A stretch of DNA of 64,000 nucleotides, taken from NCBI GenBank assembly GCA_027475525.1, contig JAMWFC010000113.1, positions 2,530,001 to 2,594,000 on the forward strand. The letters are read 5' to 3'. The notes under the pieces were generated by a model. The model made no database searches and was not told the origin of the DNA. It worked only from the letters and a program-made list of their open reading frames with translations. Of this stretch, positions 34,030 to 44,902 are shown one piece after another. Numbering within the stretch: the stretch's first letter is position 1; each line of letters begins with the position of its first letter. The translations under genes were made by a program, and so were the position numbers. The stretch is from Macrolepiota albuminosa (lineage: Eukaryota; Basidiomycota; Agaricomycetes; Agaricales; Agaricaceae).

Positions 34030-35400
34030 GAAGTAGTTCCCCCGGAGTATCACGAGTTCGCTGACGTATTCTCTGAAGGAGACGCCAAGGAGATTCCCCC
34101 TTACCGCCCCTATGACCATACCATCGACCTCAAGGAAGGAGCCGCCCCCCCTTTTGGCAAGGTGTACAACATGTCGGAGGTCGAACTCCGGGCCTTCAAG
34201 GACTATCTCGACGAAATGCTCGGTAAGGGATTCATCTGACCCTCCGCCTCCGCCGCCGGAGCCCTGGTTCTATTCGCCAAGAAGAAGGACGGCTCGCTCC
34301 AACTCTGCGTCGACTACCGGGGACTCAATAAGATCACCAAGAAGAACTGCTACCCGCTCCCGCTCATTGGCAATCTGGTCGATCGGCTCCGCAGTGCCAA
34401 GGTTTACACAAAAATTGACCTCCGCTCCGGTTACAACAACGTCCACATTGCCCTGGGACACAAGTGGAAAACCGTGTTCTGCATGTGGTATGGTCTGTTC
34501 GAGTATCTTGTGATGCCCTTCAGAATGACTAACTCCCCTGCCATGTTCCAATACTTCATGAACGACATCTTCCACAACATGAGCGACGTCTTCGTGATAG
34601 TCTACCTGGACGACATACTCATCTACTCCGACTCGAAGGAGGACCACCAGAAGCATGTCCAGCAAGTCCTTGAACGCCTCTGGGAGCACAACCTCCATGC
34701 CAAGCCCGAGAAGTGCTCGTTCTACACGGAAGAGGTTGAGTATCTTGGCGTTATTGTATCCCCAAACGGCGTTCGTATAGATCCCCACAAGGTCGAGGCC
34801 ATTGTCAACTGGCCGCAACCCCGGAACGTCAAGGAAGTACAGTCCTTCTTAGGTTTCGCTAATTTCTACCGGAGGTTCATAGATAATTACTCCGGCATCA
34901 TGAAACCCCTCAACCGGCTCACACGCAAGGACGTCGCCTAGAACTGGGACAGTAAGTGCCAGAGCGTCTTTAACCTGCTCAAGGAGGCCTTCACAGTTGC
35001 CCCTGTCCTCCGGCACTACGATCCAGCCCTCCCGATTATTCTAGAATGCAACGCCTCTGACTACGCCATTGCCAGGATTCTCTCGCAAATGGGACCTGAC
35101 GGCGGGGAGCCCCGGCCAGTCGCCTTCTACACCCGGTCCATGATCGACGCCGAGCTCAACTACGACATCTACAACAAGGAGCTCCTCACCATCGTCGAAG
35201 CCTTCAAACAATGGCGAGCCTACCTCAAAGGAGCCCAGCACCAGATTCAGGTCTACTCAGATCACAACAACCTGCAGTACTTCACTACGACCAAGCAACT
35301 TAGTCGACGGCAGGCCCGGTGGTCCAAGATCCTCTCAGAGTACGACTTCACAATCCAGTACCGCCCGGGATGACTTGGAGCTAAACCCGATGCCCTCACC
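34030..35400 (+). pseudogene. Family A reverse transcriptase and RNase H
   Basis: RT motifs in order: [16 protein letters not shown], then [20 protein letters not shown] (34270-34330), [34 protein letters not shown], the active site [12 protein letters not shown] (34594-34629), and [17 protein letters not shown]. RNase H: ILECNASDYAIARILSQ (Asn where the first part of the motif usually has Asp, then Ser-Asp), NKELLTIVEAFKQWRAYL, and VYSDHNNLQYF. In-frame stops: TGA at 34237, TAG at 34939 (Trp expected), TGA at 35371 (Arg expected). The catalytic residues of RT are intact. Confidence 0.93.
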
Positions 35401-37064
35401 CGTCGACCGGACGTCTACCCCAAGAAGTTGTTTGAGGCAGAACGCAATGCGTTCAATCATCGCGTGGTGATCCCTCCCGAACATTTGAATGCTGTACTAA
35501 TCTTAAACAACAAAGGGACCCTGAGCCAGATCCGCCACGCCCCCTGAGACAAGTACTTCACCGACCACGACCCCCGCAGCCCTCCCGACGGAACCGACTG
35601 GGACCCCGCCTTCTCCTTGTCCCCCGACAAAAAACTCCTCCTCCAGGACGGCCGCATCTATGTCCCGGATCACGCCTGACTCCGCTACGACGTCCTTCGT
35701 CAACACCACGACTATAAGCTCCGGGGACACCCTGGAATACGTAAGACCCTCCAGCTTATCTCCCGGACTTACTTTTGGCCAGGGTTGAAGAAGGATGTGA
35801 CCCGCTACATTCGATCATGCAAACCCTGCCTCCGGGCCAAGGTCCCCCGGCACCGACCATACAGACTCCTGAAACCCCTGCCGATCAGACGACGCCCCTG
35901 GTCCTCCATATCCCTGGACCACATCATCGAACTCCCAGAATCTGAAGGGTTCGATGCCATTCTCGTTGTTGTGTGTAGGCTAACCAAACAGGGCATCTTC
36001 CTACCCTGCCACACCATGGATACTGCCCCGGACTTCGCCTGGCTGTTCCTCGAGCACGTCTTTGCCAAACATGGACTCCTGGACGACATCGTCTCCGACC
36101 ATGGCCCACTCTTCGTATCCAAGTTTTGGACTTCCCTGTGTAAGGCACTTGAAGTAAAGACTAACCTCTCTACCGCCTACCACCCCAAAACCGACGGCCA
36201 AACTGGACTTCCCTGTGTAAGGCACTTGAAGTAAAGACTAACCTCTCTACCGCCTACCACCCCAAAACCAACGGCCAAACCGAAAGGGTCAACCAGTCTC
36301 TCGAGCAGTACCTCCAACTGTATGTCAACTACTTGCAGGACGACTGGCACGCCAAGCTCCCCCTGGCCGAGTTCACCTACAACAACACGCTGCACTCTGC
36401 CACTGGGGTATCACCCTTCTTTGCCAACAAGGGATACCACCCTCGACTGACGCTCTCGCTCTGGGACATCCCGTCGCACGCCGCCCACAAAGTCACCCGG
36501 GATCTCCAGTCCCTTCACGAGTTCCTCCAGGAGGAGATCAACACCGCGAACCAGGCCTATGCGAAACACGCCGACCGGAAATGGGAAGACACCCCTGACT
36601 GGGCCCCCAGGACAAAGGTATGGTTAGATCGACGCCACCTCCGCACCCGCCAGCCCTCCCCAAAACTTGATCACAAGCGCCTCGGCCCGTTCAAAATATT
36701 GAAGAAGGTCTCATCCCATGCCTACAAGATCGAGCTTTCCCTGGGACTAAAAGGTCTGCACCCAGTGTTCCACGTCCGTCTACTGGAACGGCACCCCCCG
36801 GATCCCTTCCCTGAATGACGCCCCGAGCCCCCTCCCCTGGTCGAGGTCAAGGACAAGTACCACTACGAGGTTGAAGACATCCTCGACTCCCGAAACATTC
36901 GTGGACGACCCCACTTCCTTGTACGGTGGAAGAAATACGGCCCGGAAGACGACACCTGGGAACCGCGTCAAAACCTCGAAGATGCCCTCGACAAACTCCA
37001 GGACTTCCAACAATGGCACCTGGGAAACAACCTTCCCAGGTGCAGGACACACAGACGGCAGTAG
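35401..37064 (+). pseudogene. Family A integrase with chromodomain
   Basis: The HHCC zinc domain reads HHDYKLRGHPGIRKT ... CKPCLRAK (35705-35840). The catalytic core has ISLDHIIELP (35910, first Asp), IVSDHGPLFVSKFW (36090, second Asp) and, after the duplication at 36127-36280, RVNQSLEQYLQLY (Glu near 36302). A GPF module (KRLGPFKILKK, 36680) is followed by a chromodomain at about 36860-37015 with [14 protein letters not shown] and [17 protein letters not shown]. Chromodomains of this class direct integration to marked chromatin in other fungi. In-frame TGA at 35545, 35677 and 36816. The frame ends at 37062. Confidence 0.92.
36127..36280. repeat. 77-bp tandem duplication 9 (one mismatch)
   Basis: Copies at 36127-36203 and 36204-36280 differ by a single G/A. 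It breaks the integrase core; collapsing one copy restores the frame. Confidence 0.93.
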
Positions 37065-37343
37065 TGGGCGTAACCCCCGCCTCTGGGCTCAATAGGGATT
37101 CAACTCCCATGTATACTTTCCACTTTCCCTTTCTATATCTCACTCTCTCTTAGTACCTCTTCATAGTAGTGTCCCGGAGTCGGGCAAGGTCTCTTGCTTT
37201 CTCACCACATTACCTTTCTTTTTACTCACTCGAGCAGACCAAAGTATATACATTTTCTATGGCTACAAATATTACAGGGACAAGAACTACGAAAACGAAA
37301 CCGTCAATGCCAAGAAAGAAAAACAGGAAAGAAACGGGGGCCC

Positions 37344-39097
37344 TTAGAGCTGGGGCCCCGAACCGCCCTCACCCTCCCCTCCCCTTGGCCAGCCCTGGAA
37401 ACCCTCCCCCACCCCCTCTGGACCGTGCTCCTGCCACACCTCCTTGGCCAGTTGGTCCCACAACAGAAGCTGCTTGTCCTCGTCCAGGACCCGCTCAAAC
37501 CATGATCCCGGGGCCGGGACGTTCCTCTGGCGGTGCGCGGTCACCAGCCTCCCCAGCAGGTCCAGACCCTGCTCCACCCCGAGGCTCCCCGCTTCGGACT
37601 GCAACCCCTCTTGCAGGGAAGCAAACGCCGTGGCCACTCTGTCCAGGAGCTGGCGATGCTCCTGGGCCCAGCCTGGAAATGTCAGTACCGGCCCAGCTAT
37701 GAGAAGGGGAGTACTCACTTAGGGAGGCCATGCGCCTGATCACTACATCTCGGCGCAAGGTCTCAACCAACCCCGGGGGGCCCTGCCCGGGGAGCCCTAC
37801 CCCCTGCCCCAACCTGGCCCCCATGGCGTCCAGCTGGGCCTCGGCCTCCCCCCACGCCACTCTCGCCTCCTCCAACTCCTGGAGGGCCGCCTCGCAATTC
37901 TCCTCCAGCCCCCGCCGGAGCGCCGCCTCCTCCTGCTCCTCCCTCTCCCAGTCGGCCCGCTCCAAACGCGCCTGCAATTCCCTCACCTCGGTGCCCAACG
38001 GTTGTCCAGACAGCGGGGAGAATGCCGCTGGGGAAACACATGCTGGGGAGGCCGGGGATGGGGTTTCAGAGGGCAGACGCGCCCTCTTGAAAGGCCCGGA
38101 GGACAGGCTTGGTGACGCCTGCCGCTTCCCCTTATCAGGGTGCCCGCCGCGCCCCTCCTGACTCCCCCCAACCCGGGTCGCCCGACACGTGATCAGGACC
38201 ACGGGCCGGCCTTGGCCCCCCACCCGAACGACCCTCTGGCCCCCTGACCTCCACTGGCCGCCTCCGCGGGTGCCGCGGGCACATCCCCCACTGACTCCAC
38301 CATCTCCCCTGCCGGCTCCACCACCCAGTCCCGCTCCTCGACCCCCATCCTCCGGGTGACCCCCGCCAACGGCCACCCCTGCTCCCATATGACACAGCGC
38401 GCCCTCCACAGCGCCGACACGGAACACCGCTTGTGGTTGAGGTGGCACACCTCGCACACGGAAGTGTCCCGGCGGGACAAAGGTGCCGGAGCCTTGAATA
38501 GACAGGGCACCAGCCGGCAGGCGCAGTGCAGACACTACAGTACCAAAGTCAGCCAGGAGACCTGAGGTAAAAACTTACTTACTGGCCCATTGCTCACGCA
38601 CCAGTCGTGGGCAGGCAACCTCCGGGGCCTCTCCAGAGCCTCTTCAAAAACCTCCTGTGACATGCCTGCCCACGTGACGTGCCAGTCATCCAGGACCACC
38701 ATCACTGTCCCTACCGCCATTCTGGAACAACGAAACCGAGGGGCGGGCAGTCGAGGCCATGGAGGAGGATGGGGGGGACGCACGGTCATCCGTGCAAAGG
38801 TGGGCATGGGACGACTATGACCTGGCCCCGAGGAAGGACCAGGGGCTGCATCGGGGGTAGGTGCCAGGAGCCGACTGGGACCCGCCTCCAGGGCAGGAAT
38901 GCTGTGTTGTTCTAAAAGAGGAAGGTCAGTAGCATTAGGCGACCAGCACAGCGACACCTACGTTGCTGGGCAAGCGTCGCTATACGCTCTTGATCCAGGC
39001 AGCGCCGGTACCGGGCATCCCGGGACTCCCACACAAGCAAGGGTGCAACTTTGTCGGTGGGCGGGGGCGTTGGGAAATGCGTCGGCGTGCGCGACAT
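37344..39097 (-). CDS. Antisense Zn2Cys6-like gene of family A
   Basis: A spliced gene opposite to gag-pol, filling the interval between the pol stop (37062) and the polypurine tract (39213). Exons: 39097-38962, 38911-38583, 38534-37719, 37672-37344; introns of 50, 48 and 46 bp start GTAGGT, GTAAGT and GTGAGT and end in AG, and the phases agree. Start MSRTPTHFPTPPP. Exon 3 opens with CLHCACRLVPC, then 15 residues, then CEVCHLNHKRC: CX2CX6C-X15-CX2CX6C, the pattern of Zn(II)2Cys6 domains though with a long middle loop. A basic patch (FKRARLP) and a strong coiled coil (ARLERADWEREEQEEAALRR) follow, then a C-terminal block with GWAQ/EHRQLLDRV and LGRLVTAHRQRN. One frame change near 38200-38240, in G runs, is the only break. 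About 535 residues. Function unknown; possibly a DNA-binding or element regulatory protein. Confidence 0.7.
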
Positions 39098-39212
39098 GGT
39101 TGAGTTTGATGGTAAATTTTTTTTTTGATATGTGGCAAGTCAGGTGTTGGATCCCACAATTGGACCCCAGTCTGAACCACCGGCTACGCGCACCTCGGAG
39201 AGTCTCGGCACT

Positions 39213-39225
39213 GAGGAGGGGGTGA
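39213..39225 (+). promoter_or_regulatory. Family A polypurine tract
   Basis: GAGGAGGGGGTGA directly precedes the 3' LTR. The truncated copy 1 has the matching GGGGGGGTGA at the same place (before 2648). Confidence 0.75.
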
Positions 39226-39961
39226 TGTCATGACCCCTCCCCCCCGGATCCACCTCAGGACCCTCCCTCCGACCCCACAGGACACGCCCCACCATCACAA
39301 CCGCTGACACCGCCATCACGCACATCAAGGACCGCCATCAGCCGCCACCAGCCCTGATCAACGACCGGATCACGTGACTCGCCTCCGGCCATCATGCATC
39401 ACGCATCACAGCTCCCTCCATGCCAATTGATCGCGCGCCCCACATGCGTGATCCAGGTATACAGTCCCTGCCCGCTACTCAATAACTCCCGGAACCCATC
39501 CCAGACACCCCGGAACCCCGAGACCTGGTCCCGTAGTACTTAAGCGTAGTTCCCTGTTGTATTCGTTAGTCTTGATATTACACTGCTTATACTGTTTTTA
39601 CTTGGTTACTTGAATTGTTGCGTGCCCTCTATTTGACTGGTACGCATTGACTGGCACGCTTGACTGGCACGCTTGGATAATCGCGTGCTCTAAGACTGGT
39701 ATGCACTTCGCGACTTTAATTTACTAACTTGGTCTTGTCTTAGAACCTCCGGTTCACGACTCAACCCCCACCCGGATTCCCCAGCTACTCACCACCCAAA
39801 ACCCCCGGACCAAGTCCCCTCTTCTGGGAGTACCCCTGTCCACGTCTTGAACCCCGGAATCCTAGCCCTGGAGTTCCAGACACCCGAGTATCCATGGGTC
39901 AAGTCCGCATTGTAAGGGTGATTGCTTTTCCGGAAAGCCCCCGACTCAGCAGAACCTGACA
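39226..39961 (+). repeat. Family A 3' LTR
   Basis: Begins TGTCATGACCCC (the 5' LTR has TGTCACGACC; a CpG transition) and ends AGAACCTGACA. Followed by the target duplication TCAGC. Confidence 0.93.
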
Positions 39962-39966
39962 TCAGC

Positions 39967-41095
39967 AACAGGAGGTGGGATGGGAATGATACCGTTAGTT
40001 CGCTCAGGGGGTGGGCTTGTCCTAGCACGTGGTATACCAACGCCAGTGTCCGTTCCCTTGAGAACCCATTTACCGGCTTCAAAGACGTCGGCAACGTTAT
40101 AGGGCTCGTCAGGGTGATGGGTCTGATGAACAATTTCTAGGCGACGAGCAATACGAGTCCACAGTGAAGTCGGGATGCCTTGCTGGAATAGGCAACGTTC
40201 CTTGTTAATATAGAGCTTGCCGTTCTGCAGAAGCCACCTAGCGATTTTCTGGAACTCGCGGTAATATGTAGAGAACGCGCCAAGCGAAGATGTGCCACTG
40301 TTGAATGATTCCTGAACTAGTTTCTGCAGCTTGTTTACCAAGTATTGGGTAGCTTCTTCAGCGCCAGGGTATAACTGAATCACTGCTGTCTTCCAGTCCT
40401 CATACAAAGCGCCTTGGGCTGGAACTGGCGGTGCGGCAGGGACAAAGGCAGCAAACTCAGCAAGACCTGTCCACATTTCTGCCGTGTCATACGACACGTA
40501 CCTTGCTGCGTACTCCTTCATCTGCGTGTGGTTGGTAATGCCACAATCCCTGAATAAATACTCCAATTTCTTGAAATACTGGGAGAGCTCCCGTGGCTTG
40601 GACTTGTCCCATTTTGGTGCCGAGAAGTGATTTCGTGGCGGCATGCGCTGAACTTGTTGTTCCATAGCGACGGTGGTAGTGAGTTCGGTTAGCGGTTGTG
40701 GGGAAGGAGTTCTAGAGATTGGCGACGGGGTAAGAGAAATGGCGAGTTGAGAAAGAGGCATTAACAGAGTAATGGGGGTAACTGGTTGTGATACGGCAAG
40801 CGGCGATGCTAAGAGGTCGTCGGCGCTAAAGTCAAAAGAACGCAAGAAGAGGTCAGGAAATTCGTCTACAGTGGTGTTCTGTAGTTCCTGTGCAAGAGAG
40901 AAACCCGGTAAGGCACCAGGTGGTTGTGGAGTTGATGGATGGGAAGGAGCTATGCCTTCTGCCGACTGCTCTAGCAGACGGCGGGTAAGGCACCAGGTGG
41001 TTGTGGAGTTGATGGATGGGAAGGAGCTATGCCTTCTGCCGACTGCTCTAGCAGACGGCGCCTACGCTGGAGACGGATTTCTGGCAGAATTCTGC
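39967..41095 (-). pseudogene. Family B Gag, N-terminal part
   Basis: The minus-strand frame runs from the primer-binding region to the family A insertion. It holds an acidic N-terminus (DEFPDLFLRSFDFSADD), then capsid-like sequence: FSAPKWDKSKPRELSQYFKK, TAEMWTGLAEF, DWKTAVIQLYPGAEEATQYL and CLFQQGIPTSLWTRIARRLE. No ATG is evident at the very start, so the initiation codon is uncertain; the first internal Met is near 40774. A 77-bp duplication at 40907-41060 breaks the frame upstream of it. The frame resumes at 29082 after the inserted element. Confidence 0.8.
40907..41060. repeat. Exact 77-bp tandem duplication 10
   Basis: Copies at 40907-40983 and 40984-41060, identical, in the 5' part of family B gag. 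Confidence 0.95.
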
Positions 41096-41105
41096 CCTAG
41101 AGATT

Positions 41106-41122
41106 CCTCGCGGTGGGCTCCA
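41106..41122 (-). promoter_or_regulatory. Family B primer-binding site (tRNA type)
   Basis: On the minus strand TGGAGCCCACCGCGAGG begins three bases after the 5' LTR. The TGG start fits a tRNA CCA end, so this family seems tRNA-primed, unlike family A. The tRNA identity was not determined. Confidence 0.6.
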
Positions 41123-41125
41123 ATT

Positions 41126-42065
41126 TGATGACGCCCAAAGTTTTGGTCAGTAACAAATATAGTTATAGTGTTACCATACCAATTGCTTGCATTGGGCGCG
41201 CTATAAGTGATGTGAGGAGTCCCAGCAGGTCCCAGAGAACACGCCTATGAAAATGGGGAAAAGTTGGTAAGGGGGTCGGCAAGCGTAACGCGCTAAGATA
41301 AAGCACCTATGAAGGGAGCGGTAAGTGAACACGGCAACGTGAGTGGCAAGAGCGCAGTAAGCTTAGCGAAGTCTAAGCGTCATAAATGCCTGCCATAGAT
41401 GCAAGGTGCAAATAGGTCGAAGACTAGCAATGAAGTCTGCAGCTGCCGACGAGCTCGACGTTGCAGACCGTAAATGAGATCTTGAGCGTAAGGGAGACTG
41501 AAGTAAGAGGAGCAGGAAACTCTGGTCTATTGTTCTTCCATTCCTATGTACAAGTCGGTAAGTACTTTATATACTACAAGGAGTTCACCGTCGCCAGTGA
41601 CCAACCATTGCCAAAGTGCGGTAAACTAGAAAATTTCATAGGGGTAGCTCCAACGGTTTCAGATCCCTACCATCCATTCAAGAACCTTAGTGATGCCAGG
41701 TGACAGATCGCGAAGCTAAACCATCAACCCATCACCCTTCTGTCTGTCCAAAATGCTTAGCGATGTCAGGCACCAAATCAAGGCGCTAAGCGGTGTCAAA
41801 CGCCAAGGTCAAACGCCAAGCTGTCCGTCAGTTTTTGATAAATCATCAGGCTTCTCCCTAAGCGCTGTCATTAGTGACTGATGTCATCTGTCAGTTGTCA
41901 TTCTGTCTGCCATCAGCGCTATCATTGATCGGATCTGCTTCTTGCCGTGCATGGCTGTCAAATATCGCCAAAATTGGTTAATTAGCGCGCGCTAAGGTAT
42001 CCTGAGCCTGTGCCATGTTGCCGTAGCCTGCCGTTGATGCGCTGATCCTATATGGGGTCCTATCA
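41126..42065 (-). repeat. Family B 5' LTR
   Basis: Closely similar to 19626-20565, with scattered mostly CpG-type differences. Flanked on the right by ACGT (42066-42069), matching ACGT at 19622-19625. Confidence 0.92.
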
Positions 42066-42069
42066 ACGT

Positions 42070-42965
42070 CTGCTAGTGTCTGCTGGTGTCTGCCAGGCCT
42101 GCATATGCATGTGTATGCCTATCTTTTATTGATTGATCCACTGGACCATGTCATACAGCATATTGTAACATGTTCACAGCTCTGTATTCTATGGCACTAT
42201 AGAGACTGCTCCACTACAGTATAGCGGACTCTGCTAAACACATATAGTATGGCACAAAGTGAGCTCCTATACAATGTATGACTTGTACCATTATGATGCA
42301 CTATTCTGAATTGCTATGTCCTGCTCTTTCTGCATGGCCTCCTGAGCACACTGTTTCTGCAGAAGATCCTCTTATGTGGACTGCAACTATAAAATTATTT
42401 GATGCTCATAGGCCAGGGCCTCCTGCAAACACTATCTCATCTCTTTGACAGTAGACAGTTGGACAGGTATCAAGGAGAGTATATGAATATCCAATATGTT
42501 CAAGCTTAGAGACCTCTGTGCATGCTTGTACTCTACTATAATGGAGCATCAATGATGCTATTTGCATATAGTAGAGTATTATATTACAACATCTTGTATT
42601 CACTCTAGTTCTGGTCAAATCCAATAAAGCGGTCTGATTTAGCACTGTATGATCCACACAAGATAGTTCTAGCTCATAACCTACAGTTACATTTTTTTTA
42701 AAAATCTTCTGCTATCAGCTTTAGATTCTAGGCTTGTTACCGACTAGGCAATTCATTACAAAAACTCTCAATTTTTGTTAGCATCATGTCAAAAACATGC
42801 TTCCATGACTGACTCTCTTGATCTGGACCTTCCTTTCCCAGCTCTAGTTACAGGTGATCCACCTGTGTTTTAAGCTGTCAAGACACAACCCACATCTACT
42901 TACCAGTCCCTGTCAAAGCAGGATGAAAAGCTACCTTGCAATGTTAGTGTAAGCTTTGAAATGCC
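42070..42965. other. AT-rich spacer
   Basis: A few TCTGCT words at the left end; otherwise CpG-free, without supported gene or repeat. Confidence 0.4.
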
Positions 42966-44760
42966 AGGTAGGCTATCTGTATCATGAATGATGTCCATTA
43001 TATGGCCTGATGGTAAATCAGGGGAGAGATTTGCAATCTTAGGAGTGTCGCTATTAGTGAGCCAAATGCTTTCACTGATGTACTCAGTATTACCCAAGAG
43101 CTCATCAGCTCAGTCTGAAGGTCAACCAGACCTTACCCAGTATTCAGAAATGGTGCAAGGCAGTGCTTTTGTGCATAGCACTCCATTCTGGACTGCACTG
43201 ACTGAGCAGCATCTGGAGTATGTGGTGGACACTGCCACTGAACCAGGACTGTCATTGTCAATGACACATGCACCAAAGCAAGGACCAACTATACTGGTCA
43301 ACAGAGAAGACAACAATGTCATATAGCCAGGAAAGGTGCCTTTGGCACCTAGAACTCAGGAGTTGCATGAAAGGGTCAGCAAACAGCTGCAGATGAGGCA
43401 TGAAGGCCTCAGGAAAATTCTAGACTTAGAGTCTGAACTGGATTCCTCAGACGATGAGGAAAGTAAGAGGTCACATTCGACCCTGTCTATCCAATTACAG
43501 CTGGTATTGGACCAATATCCATCAGTCACAAAGAAATCAACATAAAAGCGTCTGCACCTTTATATAGTAAAGCATCTACAGTTACTGGCTGCTAAGAGCC
43601 ACGATGTACCTCATGCAAATTTGACAGAATATATTGAATTATTTGTGTGTATCTTTAAACTTGAAGTGGTGGAATACCTCAAGCACAAAGCAGTGCAAGG
43701 GTCAGCAGTCTCAACAGCTACTCCAGCTGACTCAGTAAAATGTGAAATGAGTATGTGCCAACAAGCACCATTGATTGCAGATGCAATGGAATTGCTAATG
43801 CCTTGTCAGGCCAATAAGTCTTAGCAAGATTATATCAGGCATCAGAATGCCACAAACCATCAATGCAATGTTAGTGGAGTGCCTCAGCAGGCATTGTCTG
43901 AAGTGGAGACTGTGACTATGACTCCAGCAGAGCTAGAGGTGTCACTTGCTATGCAAGAGGTTAAGACATCTCAAAAGCAAGTCACTATCAAAGAAGAGGT
44001 GGACAAAGTCCATATTCCTGAGGAGCAAACATGACCATGATGCATAGCACAACACGTCCACCTAGTAGACAACTGGAATGAATGTGTCAATTACCAGAGA
44101 ATGTGCAACCAGGACTTGCGCAATCATGGTGAGTCATTAATTGACGACTAGGAGATAGCTTTTGAAGGGCATGAAGGTGTAATGCCTGTCAATGATATGC
44201 AGCGACAATTTGCTGCTTGAACTGCTGAGCTGGACAGAGATCTGGAGAACAGTGATGATAGTAGTGATCACTACAATAAGAGAGAGCAGAATTGTTGTAA
44301 TAATAATGGTGGAGGTCATGATCATAGACAGAATGATTAAGACAATAATAATTGTTGTAATGGTGGCAGGCAGGTTGGTGGATTACCAGCGGATCAAGAG
44401 GTGAGGCAACAGCCTACTCCACAGCCAAAAAGAATGGCCAACAAACATCTGTTTCACAGTCTCTGGGCATTCTTAATGTCCGCATCTCATCAGTCTAGAT
44501 CTATATGGATCATATGCATGACCATCTCACTCAACTGATAGATGACTTCTTTGGAGTCAGATTTGAATTCTCTGCCAGGGTAAGTCTAATAGAGCATGAA
44601 AATATTGGCCTTAACTATGCCTATATCTACTTGACAAGATATTGTTATGTTGCTGCACTGTGCAGAAGATTGAGCAAGTTCAAAGGTCAAAAACATTTTA
44701 TGTACACAGTCCTTTCCACATAAAGTGAAATCAGGCTCATTAGAGTTGCAGTGTACTATA
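42966..44760 (+). pseudogene. Unidentified decayed coding relic
   Basis: Successive plus-strand open segments (42988-43323, 43336-43542, 43621-43821, then 43830-44400 with stops) read as one protein. It has an acidic patch (ESELDSSDDEE), a stretch rich in Gln and Glu, and then an Asp/Asn/Arg-rich segment near 44230-44390. A frame at 44505-44720 may continue it. Composition resembles the front part of retrotransposon polyproteins, but no zinc knuckle or protease is seen, so no function is assigned. It is cut on the right by the LTR insertion at 44903. Confidence 0.4.
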
Positions 44761-44902
44761 TGTTTAATAACAATAAGCTTTGTGTTCCAATTGACCTCTT
44801 TCAAAGTATTTGAGTAAATTCAAACTTTGTCAAGCCATTGATTTTTGTGAGTATGAAATGTGGCAATGAGAATTCCTCATTTATTAAAAGCTTTCATCGT
44901 GA

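Larger units (their letters stand above)
29083..39961 (+). mobile_element. Full-length family A chromovirus (Ty3/gypsy, Tf1/sushi-like)
   Basis: 5' LTR 29083-29729, self-complementary primer site, gag, two protease-like domains, RT, RNase H, integrase with GPF module and chromodomain, an opposite-strand gene, polypurine tract and 3' LTR 39226-39961. A 5-bp target duplication flanks it: TCGGC (29078-29082) and TCAGC (39962-39966), the difference being a CpG-to-CpA change. It sits in the Gag gene of family B. Gag and pol contain eight in-frame TGA and one TAG plus one frameshift, and three 77-bp duplications fall in the coding part. The 5' LTR lacks about 114 bp present in the 3' LTR. The chromodomain and self-priming signature fit the Tf1/sushi group. 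Confidence 0.93.
19626..42065 (-). mobile_element. Family B Ty3/gypsy element, split by family A
   Basis: Two similar LTRs of 940 bp (41126-42065 as 5' LTR, 19626-20565 as 3' LTR) enclose, on the minus strand, a primer-binding site, gag, protease, RT, RNase H and integrase, then a gene on the opposite strand, then a polypurine tract. The outer flanks are a 4-bp duplication, ACGT at 19622-19625 and 42066-42069. The element is interrupted in gag by the complete family A element at 29083-39961. Without that insertion and the 77-bp duplications it is about 11.2 kb. RT shows FIDDIGVKG at the active site. Stops and frame breaks make it non-autonomous now, but the similar LTRs suggest a fairly recent insertion. 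Confidence 0.9.
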
